64,000 nt of DNA from positions 2,798,001 through 2,862,000 of the forward strand of contig NZ_JASGBI010000001.1 in assembly GCF_030053425.1 (NCBI RefSeq), written 5' to 3'. A model generated the notes under the pieces. That model made no database searches. It was not told where the DNA came from and saw only the letters and a list, made by a program, of their open reading frames with translations. Position numbers and translations under genes: made by a program. Position 1 is the stretch's first letter. Each line of letters starts with the position of its first letter. This document shows positions 9,639-17,934 of this stretch, one piece after another. Origin of the DNA: Lysobacter stagni. GTDB lineage: Bacteria; Pseudomonadota; Gammaproteobacteria; Xanthomonadales; Xanthomonadaceae.

Positions 9639-11993
9639 ATGAACCAGCATCGCGTGCGCGTCGCCGCCATCCGGCGACGTTCCTTGTCCTTGGCCATCGT
9701 GGCGAGCCTCGCCCTGGCCGCGCCCGCATTCGCGCAGGTCGCGGCCGACGCGCCGGTCGATGACGCCGCCGCACCTGCGGATGCCGCGTCCGACGGTTCG
9801 TCCCCGCAGCGTGCCCACGACCTTGGCGCCGTCATGGTCACGGCCAACAAGCGCGTGGAGAACATCCGCGAAGTCGCGTCCTCGATCAGCGTGCTGGGCA
9901 GCGAACAGCTGGAGAACATCGGCGCGACGCAGATGACCGATTACGCCAGCTATCTGCCGGGCCTGCAGGTGCAGTCCAACGGCTCGCCGGGCCAGTCGCA
10001 GGTCTCGATGCGCGGCATCGCGGCGATGTCATCCGGTTCCACCGTCGGCACCTACATCGACGAGACGCCGATTGGCTCCAACGGCATCTACCAGCAGGCC
10101 ACGCTGTTCGCCCTGGACCTGTTCCCCTACGACATCGACCGCATCGAAGTGCTGCGCGGCCCGCAGGGAACGCTGTATGGCGCCGGTGCGATGGGCGGCC
10201 TGCTCAAGTACATGACGCGCCGGCCGGATGTGTCGCAGACCGAGTTCCGCATCGGCGGCGGCGTGTCCGATACCGAAGGGGCAGGCGACCTGGGCTGGAA
10301 CTATCGCGTCGGCATGAACGTGCCGCTGGTGCAGGACAGCCTGGCGCTGCGCGCCAGTTATGCCAGCAACGAGATTGCCGGCTACGTCGACAACCTCGTC
10401 GACGGCCGCAAGGACATCAACGAAGGCGAGCAGACCAGCGCCCGCGCCGCGCTGCTGTGGCAGGGCGACGTGGCCAGCCTCGAGTTCTCCGTCATGCGGC
10501 AGGAGATCGACAGCGACAACAACGCCATCATCGCGCTGGACGCGGAAACGCATGAGCCGATCGCCGGCCTGAGCAACTACGTCTACGTGGACGAGCCGTT
10601 CGAGAAGAACCTCGACCACTATGCGCTGACCGCCAACTGGGACCTGGGCTTCGCCGATTTCGTGTCGGCAACGGGCTACTCCGACACCCACACCTTCATC
10701 CGCACCGACCAGACGCTGGCCTACGGCGAGTACACGCTGTTGCTGGGAATGCCCGACCCGGGCAGCGCCTACCTGGACTACACGCTCGACCTCAAGCAGA
10801 TCACGCAGGAATTCCGCCTGACTTCGAAGTCCGGCCAGGCGTTCGAGTGGATGCTGGGCACGTTCTACTCCGATGAAGACGGCGACAACCACCAGTTCGT
10901 CGGCCTGAACCAGCTCGACGGCACGCCGCTGCCGGGCCTGCGCACGCTGGGCGAACTGTTCATCCCGAGCACGTACGAGGAAACCGCGGTCTTCGCCAAC
11001 GGTTCCTACCGGTTCAACGACCGTTTCAAGCTCGGCGCCGGCGTGCGCTTCTCGCGTAACGAGCAGGACTTCGCGCAGATCGTCACCGACGGCCTGTTGC
11101 TGCCCATCGGCCGCGACGAGAACAGCTCCACCGAGAACGTGTTCACCTGGAGCATCACGCCGCAGTTCCAGATCAACAAGGACGTGATGGTCTACGCCAA
11201 GGCCGCCACCGGCTACCAGCCCGGCGGCCCCAACGTATTGGTCACGGGCCTGCCGCCCGTGGTCGATTCCTCGATGCTGACCAGCTACGAGATCGGCATG
11301 AAGTCGGCCTTCTCCGACGACCGCGTGCTCTTCGACCTGGTCGGGTACCAGATCGACTGGGAAGACATCCAGGTGGCCTCGCAGGTCAACGGTGTCAGCG
11401 GCCTGGTCAACGGCGGTGAAGCGACCAGTCGCGGCATCGAGGCGTCGTTGACGCTGCGTCCGATCGAAGGCCTGAGCCTGGGGCTCAACGCCGCCTACAA
11501 CGACGCCAACCTCGACGAGGATTTTCCGACCATCATCGTCCCGGCCGGCGCTGCGCAGGTGGAACTCAACACCGGCCTGAAGGACGACCGCATGCCGTAC
11601 GTGCCCGACCTGACGTGGTCGCTCACGGCCGACTACTACCTGCCGCTGGGCGGCGACTGGAGCGCCACCTTCGGCGGCGGCGTGCGCTGGGTGGACGACC
11701 GCACCAACGGCACCACGCAACGCCAGGTGGTGCGCCTGCTCGATCCGCCGACGGTGCTGGACACCGAAATCACCGAACCGCTGGTGATCGACAGCTACTA
11801 CGCCGTCGACCTGTATGCCGCGTTCTCCAACGAGAACTGGACGCTGCGCGCCTACATGAAGAACGCCACCGACGAGCGCGCGTTCTCGACCATGAACGAC
11901 ATCACCAGCGCGGTGACCGGCGTGACGCACCACACGGCGGCCACACCGATCCAGCCGCGCACGTTCGGCCTGGAGGTCGACTACCGCTTCTGA
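9639..11993 (+). CDS. TonB-dependent outer-membrane receptor
   Basis: A 784-residue receptor. The signal peptide ends at about residue 33 (PAFAQ). The plug domain spans about 65-190 (VMVTANKRVENIREVASSI ... DRIEVLRGPQGTLYGAGAMGG), followed by a 22-strand-type barrel ending in the terminal aromatic motif VDYRF, as outer-membrane insertion requires. The QGTLYGAGA motif places it in the broad group with siderophore and carbohydrate/peptide receptors. Its position between a peptide symporter and peptidases, plus the shared operator, points to a peptide or amino-acid conjugate rather than iron. A ribosome site (GGGAGAAAGG) precedes the ATG. Its stop overlaps the next start (TGATG). Confidence 0.9.
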   Translation: MNQHRVRVAAIRRRSLSLAIVASLALAAPAFAQVAADAPVDDAAAPADAASDGSSPQRAHDLGAVMVTANKRVENIREVASSISVLGSEQLENIGATQMTDYASYLPGLQVQSNGSPGQSQVSMRGIAAMSSGSTVGTYIDETPIGSNGIYQQATLFALDLFPYDIDRIEVLRGPQGTLYGAGAMGGLLKYMTRRPDVSQTEFRIGGGVSDTEGAGDLGWNYRVGMNVPLVQDSLALRASYASNEIAGYVDNLVDGRKDINEGEQTSARAALLWQGDVASLEFSVMRQEIDSDNNAIIALDAETHEPIAGLSNYVYVDEPFEKNLDHYALTANWDLGFADFVSATGYSDTHTFIRTDQTLAYGEYTLLLGMPDPGSAYLDYTLDLKQITQEFRLTSKSGQAFEWMLGTFYSDEDGDNHQFVGLNQLDGTPLPGLRTLGELFIPSTYEETAVFANGSYRFNDRFKLGAGVRFSRNEQDFAQIVTDGLLLPIGRDENSSTENVFTWSITPQFQINKDVMVYAKAATGYQPGGPNVLVTGLPPVVDSSMLTSYEIGMKSAFSDDRVLFDLVGYQIDWEDIQVASQVNGVSGLVNGGEATSRGIEASLTLRPIEGLSLGLNAAYNDANLDEDFPTIIVPAGAAQVELNTGLKDDRMPYVPDLTWSLTADYYLPLGGDWSATFGGGVRWVDDRTNGTTQRQVVRLLDPPTVLDTEITEPLVIDSYYAVDLYAAFSNENWTLRAYMKNATDERAFSTMNDITSAVTGVTHHTAATPIQPRTFGLEVDYRF

Positions 11994-13054
11994 TGTGCAT
12001 GCAACAGGTCGTCGATTCCGCCGGGGTGATTCGCTTGAAGTCCGAAGTCGTTCTACCGCAACCCTACCTGCTGTTCCTCGGCGACACGACCGAGCCCGGT
12101 TACGCGAAGACCGCCTTCGGTCTTCGCGACTGGGCCGGCGACCGCTGCCTGGGCGAGTACGCCTGCGACGGGGCCAGCGTCACCACCGGCCTGCCGTTCC
12201 TCACTCCGGAGGAGGCGGCCGCGTCTGGTGCGGAAGCGCTGGTGATCGGCGTGGCCAATGCGGGCGGGTTCATTCCGCCCGGCTGGATCCCCGCGCTGCT
12301 GCGGGCGATGGAGGCGGGGCTGGACCTCGTCGGTGGCATGCACGCACGCTTGCGCGACATCGAACCACTGCGCGAGGCTGCGCAGCGGCTTGGCCGGCGC
12401 CTGATCGACGTGCGCGAGCCACCGGCCGGTATCCCTGTCGCGTCCGGCCGTCGGCGTTCCGGCAAGCGCCTGCTCACCGTGGGCACCGACTGTGCGCTGG
12501 GCAAGAAGTACACGGCCCTGGCATTGGCGCGCGAGTTCACCTCGCGTGGCGTGGACGCGACGTTCCGAGCCACGGGGCAGACCGGCATCCTCATCGCGGG
12601 CGGTGGCATTCCGATGGACGCCGTGGTCGCGGATTTCGCCGCCGGTGCGGCGGAAATGCTCACGCCCGATGCGGACCCGGCGCACTGGGACGTGATCGAA
12701 GGGCAGGGGTCGCTGTTCCATCCGGCCTACGCCGGGGTCTCGCTGTCGCTGTTGCACGGCAGCCAGCCGGACGTGATCGTCGTGTGCCACGAACCGGGTC
12801 GCGACGCGACGCTGGGCTATCCCGACTATTCGCTGCCCGGCATCCAGGACACCATCGACCTCACGCTCGCGCTGGGCCGGCGCACGCAACCGAACATCCG
12901 CTGCGCCGGCGTCAGCCTCAACACCGCGCGGATGGACGCGGCCAGTGCGGAACGACTGATCGAAACCGAAGCCGGACGACTGGGTTGCCCCGTTGCCGAT
13001 CCGTTGCGCGGCGGTCCGGCGCTGGAACGCCTGGTGGATGCATGCCTGGCCTGA
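11993..13054 (+). CDS. dgcN: DUF1611-family protein, DgcN-like D-glutamate N-acetyltransferase candidate
   Basis: A 353-residue cytoplasmic protein with the DUF1611 layout: an N-terminal Rossmann-like half (about 20-145, LVIGVANAGGFIPPGW) and a C-terminal P-loop-like half with GTDCALGKK (164-172), then ATGQTGILIAGGGIPMD and IEGQGSLFHPAY. Members once thought to be NAD-binding are now known as DgcN, which acetylates D-glutamate for conversion by the racemase DgcA. A DgcA-like gene lies 4 kb upstream in the same regulatory unit. The ATG at 11993 overlaps the receptor stop; the in-frame ATG at 11999 is an alternative. Function is by family and context. Confidence 0.75.
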   Translation: MCMQQVVDSAGVIRLKSEVVLPQPYLLFLGDTTEPGYAKTAFGLRDWAGDRCLGEYACDGASVTTGLPFLTPEEAAASGAEALVIGVANAGGFIPPGWIPALLRAMEAGLDLVGGMHARLRDIEPLREAAQRLGRRLIDVREPPAGIPVASGRRRSGKRLLTVGTDCALGKKYTALALAREFTSRGVDATFRATGQTGILIAGGGIPMDAVVADFAAGAAEMLTPDADPAHWDVIEGQGSLFHPAYAGVSLSLLHGSQPDVIVVCHEPGRDATLGYPDYSLPGIQDTIDLTLALGRRTQPNIRCAGVSLNTARMDAASAERLIETEAGRLGCPVADPLRGGPALERLVDACLA

Positions 13055-13104
13055 ACCTTCCCTCGCGCACACACGCGACGCCACACACAGGAGTGAACAC
13101 CACG

Positions 13105-14691
13105 ATGCCCGGACGTATCCATCCGCTGCGCAGCGCCGTGGCGCTGGCGCTCGCGCTGAGCGGCGGCGTTGCCTGCGCCGCACCGCCGGAGAACCTCGAT
13201 GCGCGCGTGGAGCAGGTCATCCACGACATCGGCATTCCCGGCATGGCCGTCACCATCGTCGAGGACGGCAAGGTCGTGCATGCCAAGGGCTACGGCGTGC
13301 GGCGGCTGGGTTCGCCCGAGCCGGTGGATGCCGACACCATCTTCCCGACCGGTTCCACCGGCAAGGCCATCACCACCGCCGCGCTGGCGGTGCTGGTCGA
13401 CGAAGGCAAGATCGGCTGGGACGACAAGGTCACCGACCACCTGCCGGGTTTCCAGATGTACGACCCGTGGGTCACGCGGGAGATGACCATCCGCGACCTG
13501 CTGGTCCATCGCAGCGGCCTGGGCCTGGGCGCGGGCGACCTGATGTTCGTCCCGCGCTCTTCGCTGAGCCGCGCCGAAACCGTGCGCCGCCTGCGTTACA
13601 TCAAGCCGGCCACCAGCTTCCGCAGCGGCTATGCGTACGACAACGTGTTGTACGTCGTCGCAGGGCAGTTGATCGAAGCGGTGTCGGGCAAGACCTGGGA
13701 GCAGTTCGTGCGCGAACGCGTCCTGCGCCCGGCCGGCATGAACGTCTCCACCACCGACGACGCCAGCCGCTTCGCCACCGCCAACCGCGTGCAGCCGCAC
13801 GCGCGCATGGACGGCGGCATGCGTGGCGTGGGCACCCAGGAGGTGCTGGACGAACGACGCAGCCTGGGCTCGAACGCGGCGCCGGCGGGCGGTGTGTCGT
13901 CCAGTGCGCACGACATGGGCCGCTGGCTTTCCATCCAGCTGGCGCACGGTGCGTTGCCGGAAGGCGGGCGCCTCTTCAGCGAGGAGAGCTCGGAGCAGAT
14001 GTGGACACCGCAGGTGCTGATGCCGATCCACGGCTATCCGGGTCCGCTGGCCGCGACCACGCCGCAGTTCTCGGCCTACGCGCTGGGTTGGGACGTGCGC
14101 GATTACCGTGGGGTGAAGGTCATCGAGCACGGCGGCGCGGTGTTCGGCGTGCAGACGATGGTGGTGCTGATCCCGGAGAAGAACATCGGTTTCTCGCTGC
14201 AGATCAACTCCGAGGACGGCGTGGCGCTGCGCGGCCTGCAGTACGAACTGCTCGACCATTACCTGGACGCGCCGAAGCACGACTGGGTCTCCGACTTCGC
14301 CGCTTTCCGCGCGGGCAACGTCGACAAGGCCAAGGCCGCGCTGCGCGAGGCGAAGGTGGACGCGAAGCCCTCGCGTCCTTCGCTGACGCCGGCCCAGTAC
14401 GCCGGACGTTACAGCGATCCGTGGTACGGCCCGATCGACATCACCGCCGACAAGGGGCGGATGCGCATCGACTTCAAGCAGACACCGGACATGGCCGGCA
14501 CGCTCAGCCACTGGCAGTACGACACCTTCAAGGTGGCCTGGGACGACCGCAGCCTGGAGCCCGCCTATGTCACCTTCAACCTGGGTGCGGAAGGCAAGGT
14601 GGAGCGGGTGACGATGAAGCCCGTCTCACCGCTGGCGGATTTCAGCTACGACTACCAGGACCTGCTGTTCACGCCGGTGACGGCGAAGTAG
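13105..14691 (+). CDS. Secreted serine hydrolase, beta-lactamase family, with C-terminal DUF3471-like domain
   Basis: A 528-residue exported enzyme. The signal peptide ends near GGVACA/APP. Catalytic motifs are STGK (FPTGSTGKAITT), YDN (YAYDNVLYVVAG) and HGG (EHGGAVFGVQ), the three elements of class C beta-lactamase/PBP-type hydrolases. The final 100 residues form a separate beta-rich domain (YAGRYSDPWYGPIDI ...) typical of DUF3471 tails. Unlike the enzyme at 5058 it has no membrane anchor, so it is probably free in the periplasm. It lies 50 bases after dgcN with GGAG upstream of the ATG, and a strong hairpin follows it. It probably hydrolyses D-amino-acid peptides for the pathway. Confidence 0.85.
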   Translation: MPGRIHPLRSAVALALALSGGVACAAPPENLDARVEQVIHDIGIPGMAVTIVEDGKVVHAKGYGVRRLGSPEPVDADTIFPTGSTGKAITTAALAVLVDEGKIGWDDKVTDHLPGFQMYDPWVTREMTIRDLLVHRSGLGLGAGDLMFVPRSSLSRAETVRRLRYIKPATSFRSGYAYDNVLYVVAGQLIEAVSGKTWEQFVRERVLRPAGMNVSTTDDASRFATANRVQPHARMDGGMRGVGTQEVLDERRSLGSNAAPAGGVSSSAHDMGRWLSIQLAHGALPEGGRLFSEESSEQMWTPQVLMPIHGYPGPLAATTPQFSAYALGWDVRDYRGVKVIEHGGAVFGVQTMVVLIPEKNIGFSLQINSEDGVALRGLQYELLDHYLDAPKHDWVSDFAAFRAGNVDKAKAALREAKVDAKPSRPSLTPAQYAGRYSDPWYGPIDITADKGRMRIDFKQTPDMAGTLSHWQYDTFKVAWDDRSLEPAYVTFNLGAEGKVERVTMKPVSPLADFSYDYQDLLFTPVTAK

Positions 14692-14702
14692 GGCGGTCCC
14701 GT

Positions 14703-14731
14703 GCCGCGTTGACCTGCGAGGTCAACGCGGC
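14703..14731 (+). terminator. Hairpin closing the peptidase/D-Glu unit
   Basis: A perfect inverted repeat: a 13-base arm GCCGCGTTGACCT, loop GCG, then the complementary arm. It starts 12 bases after the stop of the gene at 13105. No T-run follows, so it is either a weak intrinsic terminator or an mRNA-stabilising stem. Confidence 0.6.
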
Positions 14732-14733
14732 CG

Positions 14734-14750
14734 GCTAAAGATTTCGATAG
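14734..14750 (+). promoter_or_regulatory. Direct repeat upstream of the AraC gene (presumed AraC operator 1)
   Basis: The 17-mer GCTAAAGATTTCGATAG is repeated with one change at 15683-15699. The two copies stand before the AraC gene and before the following operon, in the same orientation. This is what an AraC-type regulator controlling itself and its target operon would need. Confidence 0.55.
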
Positions 14751-14839
14751 TCTCCCCGTGGCGGTGCAGGTTCACTGCACGATCCGGACAGGGCGCCTGG
14801 CGGTGCCCGTCCGTTCGCGACCACGGATGCCTTCTTCGG

Positions 14840-15676
14840 ATGTCGGAATTCACCGTCAACCCCTTGCTGGACACCGGTACCGTCACGGTGAAGGACGTAC
14901 GCTGCCGCGGCACCTGCCGCCATCGCAGTGCGGAGGAATGCGCGCGCGCCACGCACCTGGTGTTCCCGTATCGCGGGTTGTACCTGCGCCATGTGGGCAA
15001 CGAGCAGTCCGTCGCCGATGCCAACCATGTGCTGTTCTTCAATGCCGGCGAGGGCTACCGCGTCAGCCATCCCATCGACGGTGGCGATTCGAGCTTCGTG
15101 CTGGCGGTGTCGCCGGAGTTGCTGCGCGAGCTGGCGCCGGCGGACCTGCTGCAACGCCCCGACGATCCCGCGTTCCGCACGCAATCGCTGCGCATCGATC
15201 CGCGCGCGCAGGCGCTGGTCGCGCTGCTGCGCCACAGCCTGGACCACGGCACCATCGAGCCACTGGAAGCCGAAAGCCTGGCGCTGACGCTGGTCTGCCG
15301 CAGCCTTGGCCCACGCACCACGCACGCCACCTCCGCCACGCATGTGCGGCGCCATCTGGTCGATCGGGTGAAGGTGCTGCTGGCGTCCGACCTGGGACGG
15401 CAATGGAAACTGGCCGAGATCGCAGCGGAGATCGGCGGGTCGCCGGTGTACCTCACGCAGGCCTTCCAGCAGGTGGAAGGCGTGCCGCTGCACCGCTACC
15501 ACCTGCGACTGCGTCTGGCGCGTGCGCTGGACCTGCTGGCGCGGTGCGACGACATGTCCGCATTGGCGATGGACCTGGGATTCTCCAGCCACAGCCATTT
15601 CGCCGCCGCGTTCAAGCAGATGTACGGGCGCACGCCGTCCGAGTTCCGCGCCTCGGCGCTGGCCAAGAGCGCGTGA
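14840..15676 (+). CDS. AraC-family transcriptional regulator
   Basis: A 278-residue regulator. The N-terminal half (about 20-130) is a cupin-like sensing domain (FFNAGEGYRVSHPIDGGDS). The C-terminal 100 residues carry two helix-turn-helix units (WKLAEIAAEIGGSPVYLTQA, and DLGFSSHSHFAAAFKQMYG with the usual P-S-E-F-R). An unusual N-terminal cluster CRGTCRHRSAEEC could bind a metal or sense redox state; this may be relevant because the next gene makes a Cys-rich mini-protein. The flanking 17-bp direct repeats at 14734 and 15683 are its likely sites, giving autoregulation and control of 15764 onward. Confidence 0.85.
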   Translation: MSEFTVNPLLDTGTVTVKDVRCRGTCRHRSAEECARATHLVFPYRGLYLRHVGNEQSVADANHVLFFNAGEGYRVSHPIDGGDSSFVLAVSPELLRELAPADLLQRPDDPAFRTQSLRIDPRAQALVALLRHSLDHGTIEPLEAESLALTLVCRSLGPRTTHATSATHVRRHLVDRVKVLLASDLGRQWKLAEIAAEIGGSPVYLTQAFQQVEGVPLHRYHLRLRLARALDLLARCDDMSALAMDLGFSSHSHFAAAFKQMYGRTPSEFRASALAKSA

Positions 15677-15682
15677 CAGGTC

Positions 15683-15699
15683 GCTAAAGATTTCGACAG
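15683..15699 (+). promoter_or_regulatory. Direct repeat downstream of the AraC gene (presumed AraC operator 2)
   Basis: GCTAAAGATTTCGACAG differs at one of 17 positions from the copy at 14734. It lies 65 bases before the Cys-rich gene at 15764, in the right place to activate that operon. Confidence 0.55.
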
Positions 15700-15763
15700 C
15701 CGGCCGCGCGCCGCGATGGTCTCCTGTGCCTGCCCGGATGTCGGGCCACAACAGGAGCGTGTC

Positions 15764-15901
15764 ATGAGCGAGAAGACCTGCGCGGTGTGCGATTACCCGC
15801 TGGACGAGAATGCGGTGGCAGTGACCATCGGCGGCCGTGCCGTCGAGGTGTGCTGCGAAGAATGTGCGCAGAAGCTGCGTGAAGCGGAAGCGGGTGCCTG
15901 A
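15764..15901 (+). CDS. 45-residue Cys-rich metal-binding-type mini-protein
   Basis: A tiny protein starting MSEKTCAVCDYPLDEN, with a CxxC near the N-terminus and a CCEEC cluster near residue 32. The spacing is that of a one-knuckle TRASH/YHS-like treble clef that binds Zn2+ or a soft metal. A ribosome site (AGGAG) precedes the ATG. The stop overlaps the ATG of the hydrolase (TGATG), so the two are translationally coupled. It heads the operon presumed to be under AraC control. It could be a metal chaperone or a small zinc-ribbon partner of the hydrolase; the exact role is unknown. Confidence 0.8.
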   Translation: MSEKTCAVCDYPLDENAVAVTIGGRAVEVCCEECAQKLREAEAGA

Positions 15902-16803
15902 TGGACGCACGCACCCATACCAACGACTACAAGTCCGTGGCCACGCCGTCGGGAGTGATCGGTTACGTCGAGCGCGGCCAGGGACCGGTCGCACTGTTCG
16001 TCCACGGCGTGCTGCTCAATGGCTACCTCTGGCGCCATCAGCTGGATGCACTGGACGACGTACGTCGCTGCATCGCCGTCGACCTGCTGGCCCACGGACG
16101 AACGGAAGCTGCCGATGGGCAGGATGTCTCGGTCACGGCGAACGCACACATGCTGGCGCAGTTCCTCGATGCGCTGGGCATCGATCGCATCGATCTCGTC
16201 GGCAACGACAGCGGCGGCGGCATCTGCCAGATTTTCGCTGCGCTGTATCCGCAGCGACTGCGCAGTCTCACGCTGACCAACTGCGACGCCCATGACAACT
16301 GGCCGCCCGAAGCCTTCCAGGCGTTCGTCGCCATGGTGGCCGCCGGTGGCCTGCAGGGAACGTTGAAGGCGATGTGGTCCGACCACGACGTGTACCGGCA
16401 GGCCCTCGCGCCGGCGTACGAGCGCCCGGCGGACGTCAGCGACGACACCATCGCCACATACCTGCGTCCGTTCATCGAGTCCACGCGTCGTCTGCGCCAG
16501 CTGGAAGCGTTCGTCAACGCATTCGACTGCCGGCACACGCTGGCCATCGAAGATGGCCTGCGCCGCCTGCAGACACCGACGCTCATCGCCTGGGGCACCG
16601 ACGACGTGTACTTCCCGGTGGAGTGGTCGAGCTGGCTGCAGCAGACCATCCCCGGCACGCGCCGGCGCATCGAGTTCGAAGGTGCGCGCATCTTCTTCCC
16701 GGAGGAACGGCCGTCCGAGTTCAACGATGCATTACGCGCGCACTGGCTCGCAGCCAGCACGGTGGAAGTGGACGAGGCGGCCCGCGAACAGGCGAACGCG
16801 TGA
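15901..16803 (+). CDS. Alpha/beta-hydrolase, dehalogenase/epoxide-hydrolase-like
   Basis: A 300-residue soluble hydrolase. The oxyanion region is FVHGVLLNGYLW and the nucleophile elbow is LVGNDSGGGICQ, in which the G-x-Nu-x-G position is Asp, not Ser. Asp nucleophiles are typical of haloalkane/haloacetate dehalogenases and epoxide hydrolases. The acid is probably in AWGTDDVYFPVEW. The expected C-terminal catalytic His is not obvious; the segment after GTRRRIEFEGARIFFPEE reads IFFPEERPSEF where HFxxEExP is usual. That missing His casts doubt on normal activity. The gene is coupled to the Cys-rich mini-protein upstream and nearly abuts the reductase gene downstream. Confidence 0.8.
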   Translation: MDARTHTNDYKSVATPSGVIGYVERGQGPVALFVHGVLLNGYLWRHQLDALDDVRRCIAVDLLAHGRTEAADGQDVSVTANAHMLAQFLDALGIDRIDLVGNDSGGGICQIFAALYPQRLRSLTLTNCDAHDNWPPEAFQAFVAMVAAGGLQGTLKAMWSDHDVYRQALAPAYERPADVSDDTIATYLRPFIESTRRLRQLEAFVNAFDCRHTLAIEDGLRRLQTPTLIAWGTDDVYFPVEWSSWLQQTIPGTRRRIEFEGARIFFPEERPSEFNDALRAHWLAASTVEVDEAAREQANA

Positions 16804-16808
16804 ACGGC

Positions 16809-17846
16809 ATGGGCACCGTGGAAGCGACGATGAAACCGGGCCCGATCGCCGTGTATGGCGCCTACGGCCACACCGGACGATTCATCGTCGACGAGCTGTT
16901 GCGGCGCGGCTGGACACCGATCCTGTCCGGTCGCGACGCAACGAAACTGGCCGCACAGGTCGCCCGCCACCGACATCTGGAAGGTCGTGTGGCGGGCATC
17001 GACGATCCCGCCTCGCTCGACCGCGCCGTCCACGGTGCCGTTGCGGTCATCAACGCGGCGGGGCCGTTCCTCGAGACGGGCGAGCCGGTGCTGGAGGCGG
17101 CGCTGCGGGCTGGCGCCCACTACTTCGACACCAGCGCCGAACAGTGCGCCGCGTGGTCGGTGTACGAACGCTTCGACGAACGTGCACGCGAGGCCGGCAC
17201 CGTGGCGATGCCGTCGGTGGCGTTCTACGGCGCATTGGCGGAACTGCTCGTCATGGCGGCGATGGACGACTGGAGGGAAGCCGACGGCATCGACATCGCG
17301 GTCGGACTGGACAGCTGGCATCCCACACAGGGCACGCGCGTGACCGGCGAGCGCAACCATTGGCCGCGCTGGATCGTGCGCGACGGCTCGCTCCAGGTGG
17401 TGCCCAGTCCGCCGCTCACCCGAGCCTGGCGCTTTCCACCGCCGTTGGGCGAGCAGGAAGTGACCATGCTGCCGCTGTCGGAGATCGTCGCGATCGCGCG
17501 TCACGTGCGTTGCCCGCGTGTGCATTCGTACATGAACTCCGCGCCGCTGCGCGACCTGCGCGATCCTGCCACACCGACCCCGCAGGCCGTGGACGAACGG
17601 GGTCGCTCGGCACAGACATTCATCGTCGACGTGCACGTCCAGCGGGGCGCCGTCACACGTCGCGCCACGGTGCAGGGCCGCGACATCTACGCCGTCAGCG
17701 CGCCGTTGATCGTGGAGGCGATGGAGCGCGTGGTGACCGGAAGCGTGTCCGCCCGCGGCGCACGGTCCGCGGGGCAGCTGTTCGATGCACGTGCATTCCT
17801 GGCATCGCTGGCGCCGGAGCCCTTCGTGCTGGAAGTCGGAGCGTGA
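16809..17846 (+). CDS. Saccharopine-dehydrogenase-like NAD(P)-binding protein
   Basis: A protein of about 345 residues. A Rossmann fold opens with VYGAYGHTGRFIVDEL and continues with LSGRDATKL, then VINAAGPFLETGEPVLEAAL, the pattern of saccharopine-reductase-like and trans-acting enoyl-reductase proteins. No membrane segment. Three starts are possible: GTG 16800 (overlapping the previous stop), ATG 16809 and ATG 16830 (with GGAAG upstream). It is the last gene of the three-gene set behind the second AraC repeat. The substrate is unknown. Confidence 0.8.
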   Translation: MGTVEATMKPGPIAVYGAYGHTGRFIVDELLRRGWTPILSGRDATKLAAQVARHRHLEGRVAGIDDPASLDRAVHGAVAVINAAGPFLETGEPVLEAALRAGAHYFDTSAEQCAAWSVYERFDERAREAGTVAMPSVAFYGALAELLVMAAMDDWREADGIDIAVGLDSWHPTQGTRVTGERNHWPRWIVRDGSLQVVPSPPLTRAWRFPPPLGEQEVTMLPLSEIVAIARHVRCPRVHSYMNSAPLRDLRDPATPTPQAVDERGRSAQTFIVDVHVQRGAVTRRATVQGRDIYAVSAPLIVEAMERVVTGSVSARGARSAGQLFDARAFLASLAPEPFVLEVGA

Positions 17847-17934
17847 CTGCCACGGATCACCCGTCGCTAACCGCGCCGTCGCTACAGTGCCGTCCTTGAA
17901 AACGCGTGTGGTAACGCGCTCAAGGAGAACGTGG

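Noticed and set aside
10029..11933. 634-codon minus-strand open frame opposite the TonB receptor
   Set aside because: Valine/arginine-rich shadow; the receptor on the other strand has a signal, plug and terminal Phe.
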